Source: Corallococcus silvisoli
Lineage (GTDB): Bacteria > Myxococcota > Myxococcia > Myxococcales > Myxococcaceae
Assembly (NCBI RefSeq): GCF_009909145.1
Contig: NZ_JAAAPJ010000006.1
Coordinates: 310,001-374,000, forward strand
Direction: 5' to 3'
DNA length: 64,000 bases
Below the pieces are notes generated by a model that searched no databases, had not been told where the DNA came from, and worked only from the letters and a program-made list of their open reading frames with translations. The position numbers were made by a program, and so were the translations under genes. Shown here piece after piece: positions 36,001 through 43,170 of the stretch; position 1 is the stretch's first letter; the number at the start of each line of letters is the position of its first letter.

Positions 36001-36088
36001 CGGCGGCTACAGCCGCCAACCCCTCTCCAAGAGCCCCGTGGGGCTGCCCATCGCCCTGCCCATCATTGGCATCAAGGGCAGGTACTGA
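33056..36088 (+). CDS. TonB-dependent receptor with its own TonB C-terminal domain
   Basis: 1,010 aa outer-membrane protein. Signal peptide residues 1-34 (ending PPLPARAQA); low-complexity spacer 35-120; a TonB C-terminal domain at about 122-202 (PAPYPPRLVGEGVAGTVKLE, then ALHAAPSLRFSPARMEGRPV); a CarboxypepD-regulatory-like beta sandwich at about 222-305; plug at about 310-430 (VVRGSQPASTGYFLDGIRIP, PQYGRLMGGAIDGRL); then the barrel to the C-terminal IGIKGRY. Carrying TonB-CTD inside a receptor is an odd arrangement known from myxobacterial proteins. The substrate is unknown. The long open frame on the opposite strand is a shadow. Confidence 0.9.
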   Translation: MTVATRSTTWRRAALAVGWGLGVLLGPPLPARAQAPEARAAAPVGELPGDAGLPVTREDVTPDSAPRGTDAPWTQGDPAWDGGVGGTATEADLQRTDAGWAVEAGASPDGGPATAAFAPPALVRDSPAPYPPRLVGEGVAGTVKLELLVDEAGEVDTATLVEGVHPLLDEAALHAAPSLRFSPARMEGRPVAVRLFFEYRFEAPVPVATGADGGTPAPQGPITLQGLVREKGNRKPLIGATLVSDAAPDSPVQTDEQGRFVARFPTGGQAVRVFAQGHKPGLFREALKGTESLEVVYGLEPLVVNPYETVVRGDRERTEVSRITLHDAELREVPGTMGDPFRVVMLLPGVGSMLSGVAYPVVRGSQPASTGYFLDGIRIPILFHLFLGPAVIHPDFLDAIDFYPGSPPPQYGRLMGGAIDGRLTRPRDDRVHGSAYADFINAGFFVETPFKSTGTNVSLAGRYSYTPWLIALAANQLQDPAPPGRTNPKVVLDFWDYQGRVEQDVGQGKLRLFAFGSSDTFGSQAQDALGDTALQSILFHRVDLRGRHPLGKGEVEVGGTWGLDRFSVVSRGPDSGNEIHIDQGTFSGRVGYSVPLDARLLLRAGADVDHKRAIVDVLRVENGQEVPEDSVRVPVALATFAGVYAEGVWTPDDRWTVVPGLRLDSYHLSGGFDHKVIEPRLTVRRRLTDTVTLKGGAGIFHQPPTTLISLPVVDVGSLMLGLQEGVQLSTGVEWKAFDKWEVGLDVYVNPMLRTIELTPFSDEGLGDDLGTGGGPDTPPTQPGEAPTGSGFRRVGARRISVDTPSGNRDGWDLPDFQSHGLAYGLELLIRYPLGNNWFGWLSYSLQRSTRRTTFYRHDSLGRVSSEAQADLPFAFDQTHILNLVVSHKFSNNVTLGGVLHFNTGRPEYGSLGSQTHREGTDTDGRPTWVQVDRDRVDRLPPFFRFDVRVSKAWAYETFSLEAYLDMLNVTLNTETLGFEYQGGGYSRQPLSKSPVGLPIALPIIGIKGRY

Positions 36089-36112
36089 CCCCTCCCCCAG
36101 GGACAACCGGAG

Positions 36113-36134
36113 TGCTCAGCGCTGAGCAGTTTTT
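36113..36134 (+). terminator. Terminator after the TonB-dependent receptor
   Basis: The 16-bp perfect palindrome TGCTCAGCGCTGAGCA (36113-36128) is followed by GTTTTT. It forms a 6-bp stem with a 4-nt loop, short but with a clear T-run. Confidence 0.6.
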
Positions 36135-36267
36135 CGTGCTCCCTGCCCTGGGGGGCCGATCCACCCGGGGTCAATTGTGTCAGTATTCCTGGAGACGCGG
36201 GTTTTTCCAGCCTGCCCGCCACCGAGTTGAAAGGTGGGGGACAGGCCGAAGCGTCGGGGGGAGCACG

Positions 36268-37863
36268 ATGATGGGTTTGTCTTGGGGCCCGGGCATGGCC
36301 CCCGCGTGGGAACTGCCCGCCGACAATGAGACTCCCTGCATCCTCCTCGAGCCATTGCACGGGGAGACGGGTGAGGTGCTCGACTTTCGCTGGACGTCCA
36401 TGAACGTCCCCGCGGAGGGGTGGGTGCGTTCGCTGGAGTTGGGCCGTCACCTGTCCCTGTGGATGCGGGAGGGCACCGCGCTGTTCGACGTGGCGGCGTT
36501 CGCGCGGGTGCTGATGCGCGGCGTGCCGCACGTGGGGCTGTTGCCGGGGGACGCGGCGCGGCGGCAGGCGGTGGTGGTGCGCCACGGTGACGGGCTGGTG
36601 TTGTGGCTGCTCCCGCGCGACGAAGGCCAGGCGGCGGACGCGCAGCAGGCGGAGCGTGAGCGGGCGGCGCGGCACGAGGTGGAGCAGGCGCTGGCGCGGG
36701 CGGAGCAGACGGTGGGGGCGCTGCGCGAGGCGGAGGAGCGCTACCGGCTGGCGACGCGGGCCACGCACGACGTGCTGTGGGACTGGCACTTCGCCACGGA
36801 CCGCGTGCGGTGGGACCCGGGCACGGGGGATGCGTTCGGTCACGCCACGTCCGTGCTGGAGCACAACCTGGGCTGGTGGGGCGAGCGGGTGCACGAGGAC
36901 GACCGCTACCGGGTCGTGGACCAGCTGATGGAGTTCGTCGCGTCCACCGGCGACGTGTGGAACGAGGAGTACCGCTTCCAGCGCGCGGACGGCAGCTGGG
37001 CGCACGTGCTGGACCGGGGCGTGCTGGCGCGCGACGACGAGGGGCGGCCGGTGCGGATGATTGGCTCGATGATGGATGTCACCGAGCGCACCCGGCAGAT
37101 GGAGACGATGGTGGAGGAGGCGCGCTTCCGCGAGCGCTTCATCGGCATCCTGGGCCATGACCTGCGCAACCCGCTCAACGCCATCGTGCTGTCGGCGCGG
37201 GCGCAGAAGCGCCGGGGGCCGCTGGAGTGCACCACCGAGCAGCACCGCCAGCACGCGCAGCGCATCGAGTCCTCCGCGACGCGCATGGGGAACATGATCG
37301 CGGACCTGCTGGATTTGACGCGCGCCCGGCTGGCCGGCGGCATTCCGCTGCGCAAGGGCCCCACGGACCTGGGGGCGGTGTGCAAGCAGGTGGTGGACGA
37401 GCTCTCGGCCGCGTACCCGGACCGCGCCATCGCGGTGGACGTGGACGGCAAGGCGGAGGGTGAGTGGGACGCGGAGCGGCTGGCGCAGGTGTTGTCCAAC
37501 CTGGTGGGCAACGCGCTGGAGCACGGCAGCGCGGAGGCGCCGGTGTTCCTGCGCTGCTTCGCGAAGGGAGACCATCAGGTGGTGGAGGTGCAGAACCCCG
37601 GCACGCCCATCCCGGAGGAGCTGCGCGAACGCCTGTTCGACCCGTTCCGCCAGGGCGAGGGTGAGCGCGAGCACGGGCGCCGCCGCAACGGCGGGCTGGG
37701 GCTGGGATTGTTCATCGTGAAGGAGATCGTCCAGTCGCACGGCGGGCTGGTGGAGGTGACGTCATCGGAGAAGGACGGCACGACGTTCACGGTGCTGCTG
37801 CCTCGTCCGCCGCGTCCGAAGGCGAAGGTGAAGTCAGGCAGGGGTCGCACTCGAACCGCCTGA
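36268..37863 (+). CDS. PAS-domain sensor histidine kinase
   Basis: 531 aa starting MMGLSWGPGMAPAWELPADN, with GGGGGAG 5 bp upstream of the ATG. Order: N-terminal PAS-like region (about 20-115), a coiled coil (about 125-160), PAS/PAC (about 160-280: ERYRLATRATHDVLWDWHFA, then YRFQRADGSWAHVLDRG), HisKA with H297 in ILGHDLRNPLNAIV, HATPase_c (LVGNALEHG, FDPFRQGEGER, GGLGLGLFIVKEIV). The G1 box (VEVQNPGTPIPEEL) lacks the usual D-x-G-x-G, having N-P-G-T-P instead, which may weaken ATP binding. The frame is open to 36112 without support. No partner regulator is adjacent. Confidence 0.9.
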   Translation: MMGLSWGPGMAPAWELPADNETPCILLEPLHGETGEVLDFRWTSMNVPAEGWVRSLELGRHLSLWMREGTALFDVAAFARVLMRGVPHVGLLPGDAARRQAVVVRHGDGLVLWLLPRDEGQAADAQQAERERAARHEVEQALARAEQTVGALREAEERYRLATRATHDVLWDWHFATDRVRWDPGTGDAFGHATSVLEHNLGWWGERVHEDDRYRVVDQLMEFVASTGDVWNEEYRFQRADGSWAHVLDRGVLARDDEGRPVRMIGSMMDVTERTRQMETMVEEARFRERFIGILGHDLRNPLNAIVLSARAQKRRGPLECTTEQHRQHAQRIESSATRMGNMIADLLDLTRARLAGGIPLRKGPTDLGAVCKQVVDELSAAYPDRAIAVDVDGKAEGEWDAERLAQVLSNLVGNALEHGSAEAPVFLRCFAKGDHQVVEVQNPGTPIPEELRERLFDPFRQGEGEREHGRRRNGGLGLGLFIVKEIVQSHGGLVEVTSSEKDGTTFTVLLPRPPRPKAKVKSGRGRTRTA

Positions 37864-37881
37864 TCTTTTGGAAGGGGTGAC

Positions 37882-37904
37882 CGTTCGCCGCCATGCGGTG
37901 AACG
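37882..37904 (+). terminator. Possible terminator hairpin after the histidine kinase
   Basis: CGTTCGCCGC (37882-37891) pairs with GCGGTGAACG (37895-37904), one G-U pair and a 3-nt loop. There is no T-run, so termination is uncertain. Confidence 0.4.
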
Positions 37905-38057
37905 AGGGAGCGTCCGCCGCCACACGCCGCGCGTGTTGTGCGAACGACCGAAGGGGATGGGCCGCGGGGGCAGGAGACCTGCTCGTCTCGTTGGAGTGCG
38001 TTTACCGATTGATCAGGCCGTGCGGCTCGCGCGGCCACCCACGCGGAGGCAGTCCTC

Positions 38058-38999
38058 ATGCACCTCATTCCCCCACGTATCTCCTTGTTTCGTTCTCCTT
38101 CCTGGGCGGCGCTGTGGCTCGCCGCGGCGCTGGTGGGTTGTGGCGCGCCAGCAACAGAGGAGGACGTCTCCCTGGGGCGGTCCGCGGAGGGGTTGGTCTC
38201 CACCAATGGCCTGTCGACGAATGGCCTGTCGACGAATGGCTTGTCGACGAATGGCCTGTCGACGAATGGCCTGTCGACGAATGGCCTGTCGACGAATGGC
38301 TTGTCGACGAATGGCTTCCAGACATGGTTCACGCAGGACCCCGCTTTGGCGGACATGGTGATGCGCTACGTGGTGCAGTGTTCGATGGCGGCGGGGGCCA
38401 CGCTGTCGTACCAATCGCCGGCCGGCACGAACTACACGTGGCACGGGAGTCTGGGATTGGCGCCAGGGTGGGCAGGAGGGCAGCCCGCGACGCTGGCGGA
38501 GCAGCAGGTGGTGAGCGCCTGCCTGGCGGCGCACGCGAACAAGTACGGCGTGCACGTGAACATCTCCGTCCTGGGACGCGACGCGGTGGGCGGGGAGATG
38601 CCGTATTCGACGGACGAGCTGAACACCTACGCGGAGCGCGAGGCGTGTTTCTTTGGCAATCTCTTCACGGGCGAGGGCACGTTCGCGGCCAATGACGGCG
38701 CGTACCTGAGCTACGACGAGAGCACGGTGCGCACGTGCGGCCTGTCGTCCTGGAGTGAGACGACGACGTGCGCGCCGATGAAGCACGTGGGCGCGTGCCG
38801 GTACTACTGCACGCTGGACGCCACGCGGACGTACTACACGCGCTGCACGTACAACGGCGTGAACTACCGCCCCATCACCACGCGCATGCTGCCCCAGGAC
38901 ATCTACCGCTGCGGCGACGGCGTGTGCCAGCTGACGGAGAAGTGCGGCACGGGCAACACGCCCGACAGCTGCGCGGCGGACTGCGGCGCCTGCAATTAG
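38058..38999 (+). CDS. Cys-rich lipoprotein with STNGL pentapeptide repeats
   Basis: 313 aa. A lipoprotein signal ends in ALVGC (lipobox, C about 28). Residues 48-87 are eight copies of S-T-N-G-(L/F). A middle domain contains conserved-looking Trp/Tyr and several Cys, and the C-terminus has CGDGVCQLTEKCG plus DSCAADCGAC, a Cys-rich motif frequent in myxobacterial secreted proteins. Eight to ten Cys in the last 80 residues suggest disulfides outside the cytoplasm. Function is unknown. Confidence 0.8.
   Translation: MHLIPPRISLFRSPSWAALWLAAALVGCGAPATEEDVSLGRSAEGLVSTNGLSTNGLSTNGLSTNGLSTNGLSTNGLSTNGLSTNGFQTWFTQDPALADMVMRYVVQCSMAAGATLSYQSPAGTNYTWHGSLGLAPGWAGGQPATLAEQQVVSACLAAHANKYGVHVNISVLGRDAVGGEMPYSTDELNTYAEREACFFGNLFTGEGTFAANDGAYLSYDESTVRTCGLSSWSETTTCAPMKHVGACRYYCTLDATRTYYTRCTYNGVNYRPITTRMLPQDIYRCGDGVCQLTEKCGTGNTPDSCAADCGACN
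38199..38318 (+). repeat. 15-bp tandem repeat (8 copies) coding STNGL
   Basis: Unit TCGACGAATGGC(C/T)TG. The first copy has synonymous changes (TCCACCAATGGCCTG) and the last ends in TTC (Phe). Six internal copies are identical apart from one C/T. The 15-bp unit keeps the frame, so copy-number change would only lengthen or shorten the stalk after the lipid anchor. Confidence 0.95.
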
Positions 39000-39034
39000 G
39001 GGCTGTCCCTGCGCTCCAGACCGGAGATCGACCT

Positions 39035-39058
39035 GGCGGGTCGCTTCCTCGACCCGCC
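39035..39058. terminator. Hairpin between convergent genes
   Basis: GGCGGGTCG (39035-39043) pairs perfectly with CGACCCGCC (39050-39058) across a 6-nt loop, in the 108-bp gap between the lipoprotein gene and the end of the 14-gene operon. No T-run on either side; a factor-dependent or weak terminator. Confidence 0.45.
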
Positions 39059-39107
39059 CGGGCCCTCGGGCAGCTCGCGGTCGCCGACGAGCAGGACGGC
39101 CCATGCC

Positions 39108-40436
39108 CTAGAAGACGTAGCCCTTGGCTCCCACCAGGAGGGACTGGCTCAGCAGGGAGTGGAACTCGGTGCGGTTGCTGCCGTGGTTGATGACGCCCAC
39201 CCCGAAGAGCGCCAGTCGGGGCAGCACGCTCCACTCGACATACGCGGACGCCTGTCCGCTGCCATCCACCAGGTTGAGGGAGTAGCGCAGCTGCCAGGTG
39301 GGCCCGCTGTCGGTCGGGTTGTTCTGCACCTGGAGGAACAGGTAGTGGCGCCCCTGAAGCGCCAGCCCGTTGCCGAGCGCGGCCCCCAACGTCTGGCCCG
39401 CGAGCGCCGAGTCAGGGGAATGGGAGGCCAGTGAATCCGAAGCGCTGGCGGCGATGTCGAAGTACCGCACGCCGTCCGCCCACCGGTAGCCTTCGTTGTT
39501 GGTCAGGTACTCCAGATAGACGGTGTGGCCCGAGTCCAGCGTGTAGCCTCCACCGACGAGCGCGGAATAGAACAGCCGCGGGTCTCCGGCATGTCGGGGC
39601 ACGAACGCCCCTCCCACCGGGGTCGGCAGCGTCTCCGGGTACAGCGCGGACGTCCCCTGCCGCAGCCCGGCCTCCACATAGACGAGCAGCGCCTCGCTGA
39701 CGGTGGCCTGTCCGAACGCTCCGAAACGCGGATGCTCGTCGGACCACCGCTTCGAGGCATTCACGCTCGCGACATAGACATCCGCGGTGAAGTCCACCTT
39801 CAGCAGCGACAGCGCCTGGAAGCCCTCGTCCTTCTCCCACTGCCAGTCGCCCCGCCCGTCGCCGAAGACGTGCATCAGCGTCAGGGACAGCTCCGGCGCG
39901 GGGGACCAGGCCACCTGGGCCACGTCCACTCCGAGCAACTCCCGGATGGGGTTGTTCCGCCCGTTCTCGAAGTAGATGGGGTTGCTGGGAGAGCGGAAGT
40001 TGGAGGGCCCCCAGGTGAGGAGGTCCCTGCCCACCGACACGGCGAGCTCCTGGTGCGGGTAGGCCGTCAGGGACCACTGGTTCACCCAGGCATCGAGCCG
40101 CGTCTCCGGCCCGTCGTCTTCAAAGCGCCGCCACTCGAAGCGGGCCCGCGGCTTCACGCTCAGCACCACCGCCTCCGTGGTGAGCTTCAAATCCAACCGG
40201 GGCTCCACCTCCGTCTGCCCCCCAGGAAGACGGGCGATGCGGTTCCCCGGGTTGAGGAGGCTGTCCTCCTGGAGTCCTCGCTCGGTGTCATGGGCGAGGA
40301 CCTGGAGGCTGTAGGTGGTCTTCTCCTGAAGGGACTGGAAGCCGCCGGCTGCGGCCGGTGCCCCCCATCCCGCCAGCAAGGCCGCCAGCAGCGGCAGGCC
40401 CGACGTGGCGGTCTCCGCGATTCGCCGCGCTCGCAT
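39108..40436 (-). CDS. Outer-membrane beta-barrel protein, last gene of the lipid/polyketide operon
   Basis: 442 aa. Signal peptide at about residues 1-30 (LLAALLAGWGAPAAAGG), then about 14-16 alternating amphipathic strands rich in Trp/Tyr (VNQWSLTAYPHQELAVSVGR, VYLEYLTNNEGYRWADGVRY) and a terminal aromatic residue (GAKGYVF), the outer-membrane insertion signal. No family is recognised with certainty. It starts 4 bp after the LolA-like gene ends, so it is likely the outer-membrane exit or acceptor of the same export pathway. Confidence 0.8.
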   Translation of the reverse strand: MRARRIAETATSGLPLLAALLAGWGAPAAAGGFQSLQEKTTYSLQVLAHDTERGLQEDSLLNPGNRIARLPGGQTEVEPRLDLKLTTEAVVLSVKPRARFEWRRFEDDGPETRLDAWVNQWSLTAYPHQELAVSVGRDLLTWGPSNFRSPSNPIYFENGRNNPIRELLGVDVAQVAWSPAPELSLTLMHVFGDGRGDWQWEKDEGFQALSLLKVDFTADVYVASVNASKRWSDEHPRFGAFGQATVSEALLVYVEAGLRQGTSALYPETLPTPVGGAFVPRHAGDPRLFYSALVGGGYTLDSGHTVYLEYLTNNEGYRWADGVRYFDIAASASDSLASHSPDSALAGQTLGAALGNGLALQGRHYLFLQVQNNPTDSGPTWQLRYSLNLVDGSGQASAYVEWSVLPRLALFGVGVINHGSNRTEFHSLLSQSLLVGAKGYVF

Positions 40437-40440
40437 CGGC

Positions 40441-41181
40441 TCAGTTCCCCAGGCGGTTGACGTCGAACTCGGCGCGGGCCAGCTCCGTCACCTGCACGTC
40501 CGAGTACACCAGCGTCGTCTCGGCGGACGTGAGCGCGTCCTTGAGGGTCATCTTGCTCACGAAGGGGAACGTCTTCCCTTCGTGGGAGAGCTGATTGCCA
40601 TACTCGAAGGTGGCGGACTTCAGCCGCTTGCCGGAGAGCGAGATGAAGTCCGCCTTCACCCCCACCATCCGTTCCTTGGAGACCCAGTAGGTGATGCGGT
40701 CATAGGTGCAGAACTTGTTGATGGCCGTCAGCTCCAACACATACGTGGCTTCGCCGAGCACCTCCTCCTCGCGCAGCAGCTTCCCCTGATAGTCGACGGC
40801 GTAGTGGGTGGAGGCGATGTCGCCCTGCGAGGCCTGCCCGGAGAGCTTCTGGCGGGGGGAGATGGGAATGGGCTTGCGGAGGCCCGGCCGGCTCATCCAC
40901 ATGTTCCGGTCCACCTGCAACAGCTTGGAGCCCTTGAACCGCACCGGCTCGCGGGTCTCCGCGAGGCTCGAGGTGGCGGTGGCCTTCAGCGTGAGCACCC
41001 GCTCGGGCTCCGCGTCCGAGCCGCTGACCGACACGATTCGGACCGTCCAGCGGATGCCAGGGAGGCCGCCTCCCCGCGCCCGGTCCGAGGCCTTGAGGAT
41101 GTCCATGGCATCCGGCGTCGCCGCCCGCGCGGACCCCGCCGACAGCACCAGCCCGACGATGAGAAACAAGGTGTTCTTCAT
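40441..41181 (-). CDS. LolA-like outer-membrane lipoprotein-sorting protein
   Basis: 246 aa. Signal peptide residues 1-20 (LFLIVGLVLSAGSARA), then the LolA/LolB-like open-barrel fold typical of proteins named outer-membrane lipoprotein-sorting (ILKASDRARGG, WMSRPGLRKPIPISPRQKLS, YWVSKERMVGVKADF). These proteins shuttle hydrophobic ligands across the periplasm. It sits between the permease and the outer-membrane barrel, as expected for a periplasmic carrier. ATG 41181; the in-frame upstream codons lie within the permease terminus. Confidence 0.85.
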   Translation of the reverse strand: MKNTLFLIVGLVLSAGSARAATPDAMDILKASDRARGGGLPGIRWTVRIVSVSGSDAEPERVLTLKATATSSLAETREPVRFKGSKLLQVDRNMWMSRPGLRKPIPISPRQKLSGQASQGDIASTHYAVDYQGKLLREEEVLGEATYVLELTAINKFCTYDRITYWVSKERMVGVKADFISLSGKRLKSATFEYGNQLSHEGKTFPFVSKMTLKDALTSAETTLVYSDVQVTELARAEFDVNRLGN

Positions 41182-41200
41182 GATGGCCTCCCTCGTGCGC

Positions 41201-42427
41201 TCAGACATGGCCCAACGTGTCGATGATGGGCTTGCGGGAGGCCTTGCGCGCCGGGAAGAAGGCCGCGGTGACTCCCAGGACCGAGAGCATGAGGAACGCC
41301 CTCACCATCCGGGGCACGTCGAGGTCGACCATGAGCTTGACCACGTTGGAGGAGTTCGGAGGCGTATAGGTGATGCCCGCGCTGTTGATGACCAGGCGCA
41401 CCAGCAACGTGAAGAGCACTCCCGCGGTGCAGCCAATCACCACCAGGACGAAGGCCTCCGTGGTGAAGAGCCGGAGGATGCCCGAGCCGCGCAGGCCCAT
41501 CGACCGCAAGGTGCCGATCTCCCGCGTCCGCTCCACCACCGTCATGGTCATGGAGTTCACGATGCTCATGATGACCACGATGAAGACGTTGCTGAAGATG
41601 AAGGCGAAGATCATGTCGAACATCCGCTTCACCTGGGAGTAGAAGCTCGAAAGCTCCAGCCACGTCTTGATCTCCACGTCGAAGCCCGCTTGCTTGAGCC
41701 GGGCCGTGAGGTCCGTCCGGGCCTGCTCCGTGAGCTCCTTGTCGTTCAACAGGACGATGAGTCGCTCGGCGCCATCGAAGTCATACAGCGACTTCGCCAG
41801 GTCGAAGGGCAGGTACACGAACTTGTCATTGGTGCCGGCGTTGCCCGTGTTGAACGAATCCACGATGTCCACGTCCAGCGCGTTGGCCTGACCCGTCACG
41901 GTGCTGACCAGCAGGGAGGCCGAGTCCCCCGGTTTCAGGTCGAGGATCTTCCCGAGGTCCTCCGCCGTCGCCACGCCGATGGGGTTGTCCGCCTTGAGGT
42001 CCCCCGCGAGCTTGCGCTGGAAGTCCCCCTGGAGCTTCTTCACGTCCTCGGGCACCAGTCCCTCGCCGACGAAGATGGTGGACGCCGTGCCGTTGGACAC
42101 GATGCCGCTGAGGGACATGCGGGGCGTGACGAGCACCGTGTGCGGGTATTGCTGGAGGATGGGCACCGCCCGCGCCAGGTCCTCCTTCGTGAACATGTAT
42201 CGGGCCGGGTGGAGCCTGCCCTCGGTGCGCAGGCCGCTCTTCATCACGGTCAGGTGCCCCAGCAGCTCTCCCTGGATGGCCTGCCGGGCCAGCCCCGCAT
42301 ACACGTTGTGGATGTATCCCGCGAAGAGGCTGATGGAGGCGAAGCCGAACCCCACGGAGATGAGGGTGGCGAGGCTCCGACGGCGGTTCTTCAGGAGGTT
42401 TCGGAAGCCGATGGTGAAGTAGTTCAT
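41201..42427 (-). CDS. ABC transporter permease (FtsX/LolC-MacB type)
   Basis: 408 aa. N-terminal transmembrane helix (SLATLISVGFGFASISLFAG), a periplasmic MacB-type domain (about 45-270), then three C-terminal helices with the FtsX signature MTVVERTREIGTLRSMGLRG. Such permeases drive periplasmic carriers and extract lipids or lipoproteins from the inner membrane. It overlaps the ATPase gene by 4 bp. Confidence 0.92.
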   Translation of the reverse strand: MNYFTIGFRNLLKNRRRSLATLISVGFGFASISLFAGYIHNVYAGLARQAIQGELLGHLTVMKSGLRTEGRLHPARYMFTKEDLARAVPILQQYPHTVLVTPRMSLSGIVSNGTASTIFVGEGLVPEDVKKLQGDFQRKLAGDLKADNPIGVATAEDLGKILDLKPGDSASLLVSTVTGQANALDVDIVDSFNTGNAGTNDKFVYLPFDLAKSLYDFDGAERLIVLLNDKELTEQARTDLTARLKQAGFDVEIKTWLELSSFYSQVKRMFDMIFAFIFSNVFIVVIMSIVNSMTMTVVERTREIGTLRSMGLRGSGILRLFTTEAFVLVVIGCTAGVLFTLLVRLVINSAGITYTPPNSSNVVKLMVDLDVPRMVRAFLMLSVLGVTAAFFPARKASRKPIIDTLGHV

Positions 42428-43170
42428 CGAAGACCCTCGTCCGTGCGGAGCAGGCCGTCCTTGAGCAGGAGCTTGCGGTCGACCAGCTCCAGCAGACGCG
42501 GGTCGTGGGTGGTGAAGATGAAGGTGACGCGCCGGGTGCGGTTGAGCTCGCGCATGAGCTCGACCACCATGACGCTGTTCTCGGAGTCCAGGTTGGCCGT
42601 GGGCTCATCCGCCACGACGATGGAGGGCGAGGTGACCAGCGCGCGGGCAATCGCCACGCGCTGGCGCTGGCCGCCGCTCATCTTGTCGGGGCGCGCGTGG
42701 AGCTGGCCCTCCAGCCCCACGTCCTTGAGCGCCTGGGTGGCCCGCTCGCGCGCCTTCGGGTCGGCCACGCCCTGGATTTGCAGCGGCACCATGACGTTCT
42801 CCAGCGCGCTGAGCACGGGGATGAGGTTGAAGCTCTGGAAGACGAAGCCAATCTTCCGGCTGCGCAGGTCCGCCAGCGCGTCGTCCGACAGGTGGCTGAC
42901 GGGAAGACCCTCCAGCGTCACCTCCCCGGAGGAGGGCGCGTCCACCAGCCCCAGGATGTTCATCAGGCTGGACTTGCCGCTGCCGGAGGGGCCCCAGATG
43001 GCCACGAACTCGCCCCGGTGGATGCGCAGGGACACGCCCTTCAACGCCTGGACCTTCGTCTCTCCCAGCACGTAGTCCCGTTTGATGTCGCTCAAGGACA
43101 GGAGCACCTCCGCCCCCGCCGTGCTCGTCGCCATGCCCGCGGTGTCCGCGGCCTGATTCGAGTGGCTCAT
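42424..43170 (-). CDS. ABC transporter ATP-binding protein (LolD/MacB type)
   Basis: 248 aa. Walker A GPSGSGKSS, Q-loop FVFQSFNLIPVLSALEN, signature MSGGQRQRVAIARAL, Walker B IVVADEPTANLDS and H-loop TTHDPRL are all intact. Energises the permease encoded next. It overlaps the upstream ketosynthase gene by 4 bp, which ties export to biosynthesis in one transcript. Confidence 0.95.
   Translation of the reverse strand: MSHSNQAADTAGMATSTAGAEVLLSLSDIKRDYVLGETKVQALKGVSLRIHRGEFVAIWGPSGSGKSSLMNILGLVDAPSSGEVTLEGLPVSHLSDDALADLRSRKIGFVFQSFNLIPVLSALENVMVPLQIQGVADPKARERATQALKDVGLEGQLHARPDKMSGGQRQRVAIARALVTSPSIVVADEPTANLDSENSVMVVELMRELNRTRRVTFIFTTHDPRLLELVDRKLLLKDGLLRTDEGLR

Noticed and set aside
33011..36106. 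Open frame of 1,031 codons on the minus strand
   Set aside because: It is the antisense shadow of the TonB-dependent receptor; composition is His/Arg/Val-rich without domains, as expected for GC3-biased DNA read backwards.
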